DNA of 64,000 nt from Flavobacterium sp. ACN2 (GTDB lineage: Bacteria > Bacteroidota > Bacteroidia > Flavobacteriales > Flavobacteriaceae): contig NZ_MRCM01000009.1 of the NCBI RefSeq assembly GCF_002303885.1, forward strand, positions 62,001 to 126,000, given 5' to 3'. The position numbers and the translations under genes were made by a program. The notes below the pieces were generated by a model, which worked only from the letters and a program-made list of their open reading frames with translations, was not told the DNA's origin and ran no database searches. Below are positions 50,552 through 59,830 of this stretch, piece by piece; the first letter of the stretch is position 1; every line of letters begins with the position of its first letter.

Positions 50552-52048
50552 ATGAAGTATTTATACCAAATTGCCAGTGTACTTTTTTTATTGTTTTTGG
50601 TTTCATGCAGTGAAGAAAAAATAGGGGAACAACTTAATGATTATGGTACAATCACAGGGAAAGTTGTTTCTGGTGATACTTTTGAGCCAATGGAAAATGT
50701 GAAAATACTTTCTAGTCCAGCCACGAGTACCGTGTTTACAGATGCAGAGGGGAAGTTTACACTTTCTAATGTGAAAGTAGGAGAATATTCAGTTCAAGCT
50801 CAAAAAGATGGATATGTCGCAAAATTTGAAGCTGTTACCGTAACTAAAAATACGACCTCAGAAGTTGTTTTTGAACTCAAAAAAGCAACAGCAAACAATA
50901 AGCCTCCAACAGTTCCTGTTTTGGTTAGTCCAGTAGATAACAGTACAGGTCAGGCTGTTTCTTTAGACTTAACCTGGACGGCTACCGATCCAGATAATGA
51001 CGCACTTACCTTTAAGGTCACTCTTAGAAATGACAGTAATGCAGAAGTAAAAACTTTTGAAGCCATAAAGGAGAAAAAACTTTCACTGACGGATCTTGTA
51101 TATGGTATAAAATACTATTGGCAAGTTGAAGTCACCGATGGAGTTAATACTCCTATATTGAGCGCAATTAGCGCTTTCTCAACTCTTAATTTTCCAGCAA
51201 CAAGGCAACTATTCGTAAAAGGGATTAATGATAATAATGTGATTTTTACAGCTGATGATACTGGAAAACAATATCAATTAACTGGCTCAGATAAAAATTC
51301 GTGGCGCCCTCGAAGAAATAATCAAGTTAAAAAAATTGCTTATATAGCCACAAATGGCTCAAGAAACGATATTTACACCATGAATTTTGATGGTACAGGA
51401 GCAAAAAAAATCACTAGTTCAGTATCTATAGCTGGATTTAATTCAGATTATGTTGGATATTCATGGAATGCTTCAGGAAGTGCATTAATTTATCCAAATT
51501 TTGATAAGCTGTATAAAATTAATAATGATGGAAGTGGTTTGACCAAAATATTTCAAACGCCAAACGGTAAATTTATTTCTGAATGCGATTGGAGTGCTGA
51601 TGAATCAAAAATTGTGTTGAAAGTAAATGATGCAAATGGATATAATGTTGAGATTTATGTTATTAATATGTCAGGCACTGTAATAGCAAATGTTATTTCT
51701 GGGCAAGCTGGAGCTTTTAACGGCTTGAATTTTTCGATTACAGGACAAAAAATAGTATATTCTTGGGATGTTTCAGGATACGAAAATGCAAATTATCGTC
51801 AGCTTGATTTAAGAATTTATGAATATAGTTTTACCACAGGAACTTCTACACCAATTTTACTCGATAAAATTGTAGGAACAAATGATTATGATGTTCGATA
51901 TTCTCCAAATGAAGCCGAAGTTATTTTTGTAAATACCTCTAATGATGGTATATCAGAAAAAAAGATTTATAAAGCATTAGTTAAAAATACCACTGATAAT
52001 GTAAGGACATTATTGTTCACAGGAACCTCAATGCCAGATTGGGAATAA
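50552..52048 (+). CDS. Curli-operon lipoprotein with carboxypeptidase-regulatory and beta-propeller parts
   Basis: 498 residues. Lipobox LVSCS (Cys ~19). Domain order: a CarboxypepD_reg-like fold (~30-108: ITGKVVSGDTFEPMENVKIL, TDAEGKFTLSNVKVGEYSVQA), an FnIII-like segment (~115-210: PVLVSPVDNSTGQAVSLDLTWTATDPDNDALTF), then TolB-type propeller strands (~220-498: DIYTMNFDGTGAKKITSS, DWSADESKIVLK, DVRYSPNEAEVIFVN). It follows csgG by 60 bp in the same orientation and ends at the terminator at 52092, so it is likely part of the curli transcript; a role in fibre anchoring or surface interaction is inferred. Confidence 0.8.
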   Translation: MKYLYQIASVLFLLFLVSCSEEKIGEQLNDYGTITGKVVSGDTFEPMENVKILSSPATSTVFTDAEGKFTLSNVKVGEYSVQAQKDGYVAKFEAVTVTKNTTSEVVFELKKATANNKPPTVPVLVSPVDNSTGQAVSLDLTWTATDPDNDALTFKVTLRNDSNAEVKTFEAIKEKKLSLTDLVYGIKYYWQVEVTDGVNTPILSAISAFSTLNFPATRQLFVKGINDNNVIFTADDTGKQYQLTGSDKNSWRPRRNNQVKKIAYIATNGSRNDIYTMNFDGTGAKKITSSVSIAGFNSDYVGYSWNASGSALIYPNFDKLYKINNDGSGLTKIFQTPNGKFISECDWSADESKIVLKVNDANGYNVEIYVINMSGTVIANVISGQAGAFNGLNFSITGQKIVYSWDVSGYENANYRQLDLRIYEYSFTTGTSTPILLDKIVGTNDYDVRYSPNEAEVIFVNTSNDGISEKKIYKALVKNTTDNVRTLLFTGTSMPDWE

Positions 52049-52091
52049 GAAATAATAAACCAACCTTTAATAACCAATTTTATTTCAGGAG

Positions 52092-52126
52092 ATCGGCAGA
52101 ATATATAATTCTGCCGATTTTTTTAT
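52092..52126 (+). terminator. Terminator of the curli operon
   Basis: ATCGGCAGAAT / ATTCTGCCGAT stem with TTTTTTT tail. Confidence 0.85.
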
Positions 52127-52168
52127 CAATCAAATAATCGAATAAGGCAAAGAATTAAAAAAAGGGAT

Positions 52169-52176
52169 TATCTTTG
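52169..52176 (+). promoter_or_regulatory. -7 box of purM
   Basis: TATCTTTG (TAnnTTTG), 27 bp before the ATG at 52203. Confidence 0.5.
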
Positions 52177-52202
52177 CTGCACATCAACACAAACTAATTT
52201 TC

Positions 52203-53381
52203 ATGAGTTCAGATTCTAGCAAAAGATATGCACAAAGAGGTGTTTCGGCATCAAAAGAAGACGTACATAACGCTATAAAAAATATTGACAAAGGTTTATT
52301 TCCGCAAGCATTCTGTAAAATTGTTCCTGATTATTTAACTCAGGACAATGAGCATTGCCTTATTATGCATGCTGACGGAGCAGGTACAAAGTCGTCTTTG
52401 GCATACATGTACTGGAAAGAAACTGGAGATCTTTCGGTTTGGAAAGGAATCGCTCAAGATGCCCTAATCATGAATATTGACGATTTATTGTGTGTTGGTG
52501 CAACAGATAATATTTTGCTTTCTTCAACTATTGGAAGAAATAAAAACCTGATTCCAGCTGAAGTAATTTCTGCAATCATTAACGGAACAGAAGAATTAAT
52601 CAACGAATTAAAATCTTTCGGAGTTACCATTCATTCAACAGGAGGAGAAACTGCCGATGTTGGAGATGTAGTTCGTACTATTATTGTAGACTCTACCGTA
52701 ACAGCTCGTATGAAACGCAGCGATGTTGTAGACAACGCAAATATTAAAGCAGGAGACGTAATTGTTGGTTTGGCTTCTTTCGGACAAGCTACTTATGAGA
52801 AAAGCTATAATGGCGGAATGGGAAGTAACGGATTAACTTCTGCACGTCATGACGTTTTTGGAAAATATTTGGCTAAAAAATATCCAGAAAGCTACGATGC
52901 AGCAGTTCCAGAAGAATTAATTTATTCTGGACAGGTTAATTTAACAGATGAAGTTGAAAACAGCCCAATCAATGCTGGGCAGTTAGTGCTTTCTCCAACT
53001 AGAACCTACGCGCCAATTATCAAGAAAATTTTAGATAAATATACTCCAAATGATATTCACGGAATGGTGCATTGCAGTGGAGGAGCGCAAACTAAAATTT
53101 TACATTTTGTAAAAGATTTACACGTTATAAAAGACAATTTATTTCCAGTGCCACCATTGTTCAAATTAATTCAAGAACAATCAAAAACAGATTGGAAAGA
53201 AATGTATCAGGTTTTTAACTGCGGTCACAGAATGGAGCTTTACGTTCCAGAAAGTATTGCACAAGATATTATCGAAATTTCGAAATCATTCAATGTTGAT
53301 GCGCAAATTGTAGGTAGAGTAGAAGCATCTGATTCTAAAAAGCTTACAATCACAAGCGAATACGGAACATTCAATTATTAA
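52203..53381 (+). CDS. purM: Phosphoribosylformylglycinamidine cyclo-ligase (AIR synthase)
   Basis: 392 residues, longer than the ~345 of E. coli PurM and typical of the Bacteroidota form. Motifs: MSSDSSKRYAQRGVSASK (N-terminus), HADGAGTKSSLAYMYWKETGD, DALIMNIDDLLCVGA (catalytic Asp cluster), IHSTGGETADVGDVVRTI (Gly-rich/His), GLASFGQATYEKSYNGGMGSNGLTSARH, GMVHCSGGAQTKILHF. Converts FGAM to AIR with ATP, step 5 of purine synthesis. Monocistronic. Confidence 0.92.
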   Translation: MSSDSSKRYAQRGVSASKEDVHNAIKNIDKGLFPQAFCKIVPDYLTQDNEHCLIMHADGAGTKSSLAYMYWKETGDLSVWKGIAQDALIMNIDDLLCVGATDNILLSSTIGRNKNLIPAEVISAIINGTEELINELKSFGVTIHSTGGETADVGDVVRTIIVDSTVTARMKRSDVVDNANIKAGDVIVGLASFGQATYEKSYNGGMGSNGLTSARHDVFGKYLAKKYPESYDAAVPEELIYSGQVNLTDEVENSPINAGQLVLSPTRTYAPIIKKILDKYTPNDIHGMVHCSGGAQTKILHFVKDLHVIKDNLFPVPPLFKLIQEQSKTDWKEMYQVFNCGHRMELYVPESIAQDIIEISKSFNVDAQIVGRVEASDSKKLTITSEYGTFNY

Positions 53382-53388
53382 AATAAAT

Positions 53389-53531
53389 TAACCGTATAAG
53401 TGATATAAGTTCATTTTAAACTGACAGATTTGATTGTCAGGCTGAGCGAAGTCGAAGCCTTATTTTGATTTGACAGTTTTCAATTTCACTCAGAAAAGTT
53501 TATACTTTCTTATATCACTTATATGGTTTAA
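53389..53531. repeat. Nested palindromic repeats after purM
   Basis: Outer arms AACCGTATAAGTGATATAAG (53389-53408) and CTTATATCACTTATATGGTT (53511-53530) pair imperfectly. Inside lies a GTCAGGCTGAGCGAAGTCGA element (53436-53455), a repeat also present at 57098-57162. No ORF. Confidence 0.7.
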
Positions 53532-53543
53532 AAATATTTAACT

Positions 53544-53900
53544 ATGTACGAATTACTTTTTTGGAAATATCTAGATGAAATCTACCTGAACAATCAGGAA
53601 GTTTATGAAGCTCTTGTTGAAAAACAAGAAGTGGAAGGTCTGGCTGAACTTCAAGTGGAAGTAATCGTAAACAGAATAAATTCAGTCTTTTCTGAATGGG
53701 AAAGAGTGGATGAAAACAGCTGGAAAAACTCAAAAGGAAAAGGTGCATTTCAAGTTGTTACTACACCCCAAAGCATAAAAATTGACTGCTACGGAACAGA
53801 AGGAAAAACCATGAATAAACTAGTAGATATTATGGAAGAATTCAAATGTCCGCTTTACGACCCACAAGTTCCGGAACGTTACGATGAAATGAACGAGTAG
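53544..53900 (+). CDS. Conserved hypothetical protein, 118 residues
   Basis: No signal peptide: LLFWKYLDEIYLNNQEVYEALVEKQEVEGLAELQVEVIVNRINSVF, then WERVDENSWKNSKGKGAFQVVTTPQSIKIDCYGTEGKTMNKLVDIMEEFKCPLYDPQVPERYDE. The 'F-x-CPLYDPQVxxRYD' end is a shared block in Flavobacteriaceae hypothetical proteins. Cytosolic; function unknown. Confidence 0.75.
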   Translation: MYELLFWKYLDEIYLNNQEVYEALVEKQEVEGLAELQVEVIVNRINSVFSEWERVDENSWKNSKGKGAFQVVTTPQSIKIDCYGTEGKTMNKLVDIMEEFKCPLYDPQVPERYDEMNE

Positions 53901-53907
53901 ATAATTG

Positions 53908-53982
53908 TTAGTGGTGAATTGTTAATTATTAATTATTAATTAAGAATCAACATCAATCATTAACAATTTACAATTCACCATT
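53908..53982. repeat. Long AT-rich hairpin
   Basis: TGGTGAATTGTTAATTATTAATT pairs with the CATTAACAATTTACAATTCACCA region (53958-53980). Sits between convergent genes at 53900 and 53987 and may serve as their shared 3' end. Confidence 0.6.
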
Positions 53983-53986
53983 AAAG

Positions 53987-54610
53987 CTATCCATTTTTCA
54001 AAAGCAAATCCTGTTCTTTTCTCATTTTTTCAGTCAACTGATTGATATACGTTTTTATTTTCTGCGGAAGCGTATTCCAATTTTGATCTTTTTCAAAACT
54101 TCTGCAATCATCTAAATCACATTCAACCGCGCGGATCACATATTTTTTGTTTTTATAAACCGTAATAATTTTTACGCGTCTTATATAGCCATCTTCATTG
54201 CGAGTTCCATAAACAATAATAGGTTCAATATAACCGTCGCCATCAATATCTTTTGTACTGCAATATTTTGTCCAGAACCAAATGTTTGTTTCTTTCGGAA
54301 TAGTATTTTCAAGCAAATCATTAATTCGCCATTTTTCTAGAAATCCGCCGTGATCATTGACTACGCAAATGGCTTGTATTTTGGTATTTAAAGTGTCTTT
54401 TTTAGAAACTGTTTTCTGATTTTCGCCCAAAACCAATTCGTAAACACCTCCTTTATCACTAAATTCAAATGCTTTATAAATAGGAAAAGCAGTAACGTTT
54501 TCAAGCTCTCTTTCTGAGATTTCTTGTTTGGTCAATTTATAGCTTTCTACTTTTTGAGAAAAAACAAATGTCGAATAAAAGGAAAGTAGAAATACAATAT
54601 ATTTTTTCAT
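53987..54610 (-). CDS. Secreted M949-type protein of unknown function
   Basis: 207 residues; signal peptide to FVFSQ (~18). Then VESYKLTKQEISERELENVTAFPIYKAFEFSDKGGVYELVLGE, IQAICVVNDHGGFLEKWRINDLLENT, NIWFWTKYCSTKDIDGDGYIEPIIVYGTR (EF-hand-like DIDGDGYIEP), CDLDDCRSF. The pattern matches a Flavobacteriaceae family annotated after M949_RS01915 as a surface polysaccharide biosynthesis protein; that annotation rests on weak evidence. The calcium-loop-like DxDGDGxxEP may bind Ca2+. Confidence 0.7.
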   Translation of the reverse strand: MKKYIVFLLSFYSTFVFSQKVESYKLTKQEISERELENVTAFPIYKAFEFSDKGGVYELVLGENQKTVSKKDTLNTKIQAICVVNDHGGFLEKWRINDLLENTIPKETNIWFWTKYCSTKDIDGDGYIEPIIVYGTRNEDGYIRRVKIITVYKNKKYVIRAVECDLDDCRSFEKDQNWNTLPQKIKTYINQLTEKMRKEQDLLLKNG

Positions 54611-54747
54611 GTTTACTGTATATTTTTAGTACATCAAAGATATTTAAACCTTTTGAGTCCTGCTAAATTTATGTTTTTTAAAAATAGATTTTGTTGTACT
54701 TTTCAATACTAAAAAAACAAAGAGGATTTCTAAGAAAAACAATAAAA

Positions 54748-57084
54748 ATGATTAAAACAAATTGCAGTAATTTTCTTCTGGGAGTATTGGTTTTGGTACT
54801 TTCTACTAATAATATGATAGGACAGAAGAAGGCAGGAGAAAAACGAAATTTAATTCAATATGTTGATCCAATGATTGGAACAGCAAAAATGGGACATACC
54901 TATCCAGGCGCAACAGTTCCTTTTGGGAGCGTGCAATTAAGCCCAGAAACAGATACCATTGCTTACAGTTTAAATGGAAAATACAACGGAGAAGTTTATA
55001 AATACTGTGCTGGTTATCAGTATGAAGATAAAACGATTGTAGGTTTCAGTCACACCCATTTCAGCGGAACTGGACATTCCGATTTAGGTGATTTCTTAAT
55101 TATGCCAACAACTGGCAAACTGCAATTGAATCCTGGTGTAGCATCAAAACCGTTGTCTGGTTATAGATCTGCATTTTCACATTCGACAGAAAAAGCAGAA
55201 CCTGCTTATTACAGCGTTTTTCTCGAAGATCATAAAATAAAAGCAGAATTGACAGCGACAACGCGCGTGGGAATGCATCAATATACTTTTCCAAAATCTA
55301 ATGAAGCACATATCATTTTAGATCTGACTTCAGGAATTTACAACTACGATAAAAAGAATGTTTGGACATTTGTTCGTGTAGAAAACGATACTTTAATAAC
55401 CGGATATCGCCAAACAAACGGATGGGCGAGAACTAGAACGGTTTATTTTGCAATGTCTTTCAATAAACCAATTAAAAGTTACGGACAAGCTGCTCAGGAA
55501 AAAAGCGTTTATAGAGGTTTTTGGGGAAGATTCGATCAAACGAAAAACTTTCCAGAAATGGCAGGTCAGAACCTAAAATTATTTTTTGATTTTGATACGA
55601 ATGAAGGCGAGAAAATCAAAATCAAAATGGCACTTTCTCCTGTAAGTTCTGCTGGTGCATTAGAAAATATGAAAAAAGAAGTTCCAGATTGGGATTTCGA
55701 AAAAGTAAAAAAACAAAGTCAGGAGGTTTGGAATAACGAATTGAATAAAGTTCAAGTAGAAACCATTCAAAAAGAAGATTTGGTTAATTTTTATACCGCA
55801 ATGTATCATGCATTTTTGGGACCAACAGAATACATGGATTTAGATAAAAATTATAAAGGTCTAGATATGAATGTGCATAAAGCGGAGAATTTTACCAATT
55901 ATACCAGTTATTCACTTTGGGATACGTATCGTGCTTTGCATCCGTTATTCAATATTGTGCAGCCCAAAAGAAATGCCGATATGGTAAGTTCTATGTTGGC
56001 ACATTCAGATCAAAGTGTTCATAAAATGCTTCCAATTTGGTCGCATTATGCCAATGAAAACTGGTGTATGATTGGATATCATTCGGTTTCGGTTGTGGCA
56101 GATGCAATTGTAAAAGGAAATATTAGTTTTGATGCCGAAAAAGCGCTTCAAGCTTGTGTAAATACCGCAAAAGTGCCGTATTACGATGGTTTGGAATTTT
56201 ACATGAATAAAGGGTATGTTCCAGAAGATAAAAACGGTGCTTCGGTTTCTAAAACTTTAGAATATGCTTATGACGATTGGGCAATTGCACAAGCAGCTAA
56301 GAAATTAGGAAAAACAGATATTTATAATGAATTCATTACTAGATCGAAAAACTATAAAAATGTCTACGATGAGAAAACGGGTTTCATGCGTCCGAAATTG
56401 AATGACGGAACATTCAAAAAAGAGTTTGATCCGCTAGATACGCATGGGCAAGGTTTTATTGAAGGAAATTCTTGGAATTACAGCTTATACGTTCCGCAAG
56501 ATCCTGCTGATATGATTAAATTGATGGGTGGAAACGAGAAATTTAAAGTTCGTTTAGATTCTCTGTTCAATATGCATCTTCCAGACAAATATTTTGAAAA
56601 TACCGAAGATATTACAAGAGATGGAATAATCGGGAATTATGTTCACGGAAACGAGCCTTCTCATCACGTAGTTTATTTATACAATTGGACAGATTCTCCA
56701 TGGAAATCGCAAGATAAAATTAGAATGATCTTGAAAAAAATGTACCGAAATGGCGCTGACGGTTTAGGAGGAAATGACGATTTTGGACAAATGAGTGCGT
56801 GGTATATTTTTAGCAGTTTAGGATTTTATCCAGTTGCTCCAGGTTCTGACGAGTATGCACTAGGAAGTCCGTTGATGAAAAATGCTATTGTAAATTTAGA
56901 AAATGGAAAAACTTTTGAAGTGGAAACCGTAAACCAATCTGATAAGAATGTATTTGTGAGTAAAGTTCTCCTTAACGGAAAACAATTGGAAAAACCATTT
57001 TTAAAACATGCCGATGTTATCAATGGCGGAAAGATTACGTTTTATATGAGCAGTAAGCCGAATAAGAAGCAGTATCAAAATTAG
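54748..57084 (+). CDS. GH92 family glycosidase (alpha-mannosidase-like)
   Basis: 778 residues from ATG 54748; the upstream frame to 54691 lacks a signal sequence at its start, whereas MIKTNCSNFLLGVLVLVLSTNN is one. GH92 blocks: QYVDPMIGTAKMGHTYPGATVPFGSVQLSPET, GFSHTHFSGTGHSDLGD, NFTNYTSYSLWDTYRALHPL (Asp-containing catalytic block), ENWCMIGYHSVSVVADA, EGNSWNYSLYVPQD, GNEPSHHVVYLYNW, GLGGNDDFGQMSAWYIFSSLGFYPVAPGSDEYALGSP. GH92 enzymes are Ca2+-dependent exo-alpha-mannosidases acting on host-glycan or fungal mannans in the periplasm. No SusC/D pair nearby, so it is not in a typical PUL. Confidence 0.93.
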   Translation: MIKTNCSNFLLGVLVLVLSTNNMIGQKKAGEKRNLIQYVDPMIGTAKMGHTYPGATVPFGSVQLSPETDTIAYSLNGKYNGEVYKYCAGYQYEDKTIVGFSHTHFSGTGHSDLGDFLIMPTTGKLQLNPGVASKPLSGYRSAFSHSTEKAEPAYYSVFLEDHKIKAELTATTRVGMHQYTFPKSNEAHIILDLTSGIYNYDKKNVWTFVRVENDTLITGYRQTNGWARTRTVYFAMSFNKPIKSYGQAAQEKSVYRGFWGRFDQTKNFPEMAGQNLKLFFDFDTNEGEKIKIKMALSPVSSAGALENMKKEVPDWDFEKVKKQSQEVWNNELNKVQVETIQKEDLVNFYTAMYHAFLGPTEYMDLDKNYKGLDMNVHKAENFTNYTSYSLWDTYRALHPLFNIVQPKRNADMVSSMLAHSDQSVHKMLPIWSHYANENWCMIGYHSVSVVADAIVKGNISFDAEKALQACVNTAKVPYYDGLEFYMNKGYVPEDKNGASVSKTLEYAYDDWAIAQAAKKLGKTDIYNEFITRSKNYKNVYDEKTGFMRPKLNDGTFKKEFDPLDTHGQGFIEGNSWNYSLYVPQDPADMIKLMGGNEKFKVRLDSLFNMHLPDKYFENTEDITRDGIIGNYVHGNEPSHHVVYLYNWTDSPWKSQDKIRMILKKMYRNGADGLGGNDDFGQMSAWYIFSSLGFYPVAPGSDEYALGSPLMKNAIVNLENGKTFEVETVNQSDKNVFVSKVLLNGKQLEKPFLKHADVINGGKITFYMSSKPNKKQYQN

Positions 57085-57095
57085 TTTTGCATTTG

Positions 57096-57162
57096 TCACC
57101 CAGAGCGAAGTCGAAGGGCTTTCTAGCTCAGATAGGGCTTCGACTACGCTCAGCCTGACAAC
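57096..57162. repeat. Interspersed palindrome (CAGAGCGAAGTCGAAGGGC type)
   Basis: TTGTCACCCAGAGCGAAGTC pairs with GACTACGCTCAGCCTGACAA, an imperfect stem. Same family as the element at 53436-53462. Confidence 0.75.
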
Positions 57163-57254
57163 GGTAATATTTTTAATTAGTGAAAATTTGTGCAATTCGT
57201 GGCAAAACAACAAAAAACTTCACGAAATTTGCACTTCAAATAAAGACAATCGAT

Positions 57255-57698
57255 ATGAAGATCAATTTAAAATCAGGAATAGAGAAACTGCTTTTCGGAA
57301 TGAAGCAGAATGATGTAACAGCAGCTTTAGGAAAACCTGATAAAAACTATAAAGACGAAGACGACAATGTGATTTTTGTTTATAATGCACACAAAATCAG
57401 ATTGACATTTTATCAGGAAGAAGATTTGAAATTAGGTTATTTAGTAGCATCAAGCAATGATTTAGAAGTTTTCGGATTCAAATTAATCGGAAGAAAAATT
57501 GCTGACGTAAAGAAAGATTTTGCTGCAAAAGGAATCACAAAATTCAATCAAGAAACATTTGATACTTTTGAAAATTACTTCAACGAAGACAACTGGTTTA
57601 TCCTTCAAACAGAATTTGATGAGGTTGTAAAGTTTGAAATTGGAGCAATCATCAATAGTAAAGATGAGTTTGATTGGAAATTTCCAGTGAAAAAATAA
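57255..57698 (+). CDS. Hypothetical protein, 147 residues
   Basis: Start taken at ATG 57255 (MKINLKSGIEKLLFGMKQ); the frame open to 57180 runs through an interspersed repeat. Residues ~5-40 (GIEKLLFGMKQNDVTAALGKPD) look like the SmpA/OmlA-type 'G-M-t-k-x-e-V-x-x-l-G-x-P' element, and a second such element follows (FKLIGRKIADVKKDFAAKG). No signal peptide, so cytosolic. Possible immunity/BLIP-like fold; function unknown. Confidence 0.7.
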   Translation: MKINLKSGIEKLLFGMKQNDVTAALGKPDKNYKDEDDNVIFVYNAHKIRLTFYQEEDLKLGYLVASSNDLEVFGFKLIGRKIADVKKDFAAKGITKFNQETFDTFENYFNEDNWFILQTEFDEVVKFEIGAIINSKDEFDWKFPVKK

Positions 57699-57709
57699 CG
57701 TATTTTTTT

Positions 57710-57810
57710 GTCATCCTGAGGAACGAAGGATCACACAAGAAACTCCGCAAAGTATGTCGGACAATCTTTGGCGATTTACGAGTGTGATCCTTCGTTCCTC
57801 AGGATGACAA
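57710..57810. repeat. Interspersed palindrome, intact relative of the IS110 target
   Basis: TTGTCATCCTGAGGAACGAA... pairs with the TTCGTTCCTCAGGATGACAA arm ending at 57810. Its right arm contains TTCGTTCCTC (57791-57800), identical to the IS110 left target guide, but followed by AGGAT rather than GGAAT. Confidence 0.85.
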
Positions 57811-57816
57811 ACAAAA

Positions 57817-57847
57817 AAAACCGACAATCACTTGTCGGTTTTTTTTT
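57817..57847. terminator. Bidirectional intrinsic terminator
   Basis: AAAACCGACAA / TTGTCGGTTTT with A-run before and T-run after, between convergent genes ending at 57698 and 57865. Confidence 0.85.
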
Positions 57848-57864
57848 ATGTCTTTAAAAAGAAA

Positions 57865-59721
57865 TTATCCTTTTAACCATGCATTTTTAAGTTTCTCTTT
57901 TGAAGCATCTGTAGCTTTAAAAGTTTCTGTTTCTTCAAATGGTAGTTTTACAGTTCCTTTTATGGTTTCTTCTTTAGTTCCACGTTTTACTTTAAGTGTA
58001 ATAGGATCATTTTCTTTCCAGTTTTCACTTTCTGTAATTAAATCATAAATGTTATCTAGGTTGTATGATTTATTGTTTACAGCTAAAATTTTATCGCCAC
58101 CTTTTAAGTTTAGGTTTTTAAAGAATGCAGTTGACTCTGATTCCGGACGAACCGCGATTTCTTTTGTTGCTTTATCAATAGTAATGTAAGGAGTTTGTCT
58201 TTTAATGAACGGATTTCCAGCTTTTTTCTCGTTTGCTTTTGTAACACCAACTTTTGCTAGATAAAAATCGTAAGGAATTGGAGTAGTTCCAGCAACGTAT
58301 TTATTTAAAAAGTCACCAACTTCAGGATAAGTCAAAGAAGTGATTTTTGCGAATAATTCATCGTCATTAAAAGGTTTTTCAACACCATATTCATCAGATA
58401 ATTTATGCATTAAATCCAAAATTCCTCTTTCTCCATTGCTTTTTTCTCTAATGATAATGTCGATACACATACCAATTAAAGCACCTTTTTGGTATACATT
58501 TAAATATTGATCTTTATAAGGCTGATCCAATACATTTTTACTCATTACAGTAAACGACATTGTATCATCTAACTGTTTAGATTGTGCAATCTTGTCTGCA
58601 ATACGCGTATAGAATTCAGCTTCGTCAATTAAACCTTGATTAATTTGGAATAAATTAGCAAAATATTCTGTTACACCTTCGTACATCCATAAATGTTCAG
58701 ACATTTTTGGTGCATTGTAATCAAAATACTGAATTTCTTTTGAGTGAATAGTTAATGGCGTCACAATGTGGAAGAATTCGTGAGAAACTACATCTTTTAG
58801 TGTTTCTACCAATTTTTCTTTTGGCATTGATTCTGGTAAAACTACAGTTGTAGCGGTTGGGTGTTCTAAAGCTCCAAAACCGTGAGCATCGTCTTTAGCC
58901 ATGCTTGAAAGGTATACCAAAACAGTATATTTTTTAGTAGAATTTACTTTTCCTAAAAAGTTTTTCTGTGCGGTCATCATAGTTTTCATCTCTGGAGTAA
59001 TGCTCTCGGCAGTATATTTTCCGGTAGGAGAGTACACAGCAATTAAGATGTCCATTCCGTTTACATTAAAAGTAGTGTAATCAGGTTTAGAATACATAAT
59101 TGGGTTTTCTACCAAAATAGCATAACGAGAAGTGGTAAACACATCAGAAGTATTGCTTGCATCTTGATCTGTCATAGAAGTAGCTCCCCAAAGTGTTTCA
59201 GGATGTGTGATCGTAACTTTGTACGGAACGTCTAATTTATCTTGAAAATACCCTACAAAACCATGAGTGTTAACCATGAAATTTTTTCCTGCATCGATGT
59301 TTGTTCCTGCTGGAGAAAAAACATCGTCATTTCCAAATCCAGTTCCTTTTTCTGTATCGAAAGTATCGTTTACCAGATAAGTAATTCTTTTTAGTGTCTT
59401 TGCGTTTGAGATAGACCAAGAATTATCACCTAATCTTTTTACAGTAAGAGCATTTCCTTTAGCATCAAAAGCTTTAAAATCTTCTGAATATTTTCCATAA
59501 TTATCTGTTGAATAAGTACCAGGAACGGTTTTAGGAATACTGTAGGTAATTTCATCAGTCTTAATGGCTGGTGGCGTAACGGTTACCAAGACCTTATCGT
59601 CTTTAACATCGGTTAAATTGATATTAACTTCAACTATATTGCTTTTCGCGGCTCCAGTGCTACCTGTTTTACAGCTCCAAAAAGTTACCGCTAGAGCTAA
59701 GGTGTAAAGTATTTTTTTCAT
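57865..59721 (-). CDS. M61 family metallopeptidase (glycyl aminopeptidase type)
   Basis: 618 residues from ATG 59721 (MKKILYTLALAVTFWSCK, lipobox Cys ~17); the frame extends 10 codons upstream. N-terminal beta domain (VEVNINLTDVKDDKVLVTVTPP), thermolysin-like catalytic domain with zinc motif HEFFH in DVVSHEFFHIVTPLTIHSKEI and downstream Glu in MYEGVTEYFANL, and a C-terminal PDZ domain (~520-600, GGDKILAVNNKSYNLDNIYDLI). M61 enzymes cleave N-terminal Gly and small residues. Outer-surface or periplasmic lipoprotein. Confidence 0.92.
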   Translation of the reverse strand: MKKILYTLALAVTFWSCKTGSTGAAKSNIVEVNINLTDVKDDKVLVTVTPPAIKTDEITYSIPKTVPGTYSTDNYGKYSEDFKAFDAKGNALTVKRLGDNSWSISNAKTLKRITYLVNDTFDTEKGTGFGNDDVFSPAGTNIDAGKNFMVNTHGFVGYFQDKLDVPYKVTITHPETLWGATSMTDQDASNTSDVFTTSRYAILVENPIMYSKPDYTTFNVNGMDILIAVYSPTGKYTAESITPEMKTMMTAQKNFLGKVNSTKKYTVLVYLSSMAKDDAHGFGALEHPTATTVVLPESMPKEKLVETLKDVVSHEFFHIVTPLTIHSKEIQYFDYNAPKMSEHLWMYEGVTEYFANLFQINQGLIDEAEFYTRIADKIAQSKQLDDTMSFTVMSKNVLDQPYKDQYLNVYQKGALIGMCIDIIIREKSNGERGILDLMHKLSDEYGVEKPFNDDELFAKITSLTYPEVGDFLNKYVAGTTPIPYDFYLAKVGVTKANEKKAGNPFIKRQTPYITIDKATKEIAVRPESESTAFFKNLNLKGGDKILAVNNKSYNLDNIYDLITESENWKENDPITLKVKRGTKEETIKGTVKLPFEETETFKATDASKEKLKNAWLKG

Positions 59722-59805
59722 TTTTATATGTTTAGTTATAGTATTTGACACAAAAAGTACCGAAAAGTTACTAAAAAATCACATTATATTTACAGATAAA
59801 AAAAA

Positions 59806-59825
59806 ACTCCTGAAAAACAGGAGCT
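59806..59825 (-). terminator. Intrinsic terminator of the DUF2805 gene
   Basis: CTCCTG / CAGGAG short stem with a T-run on the minus strand, immediately past the stop at 59831. Confidence 0.7.
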
Positions 59826-59830
59826 TTATT

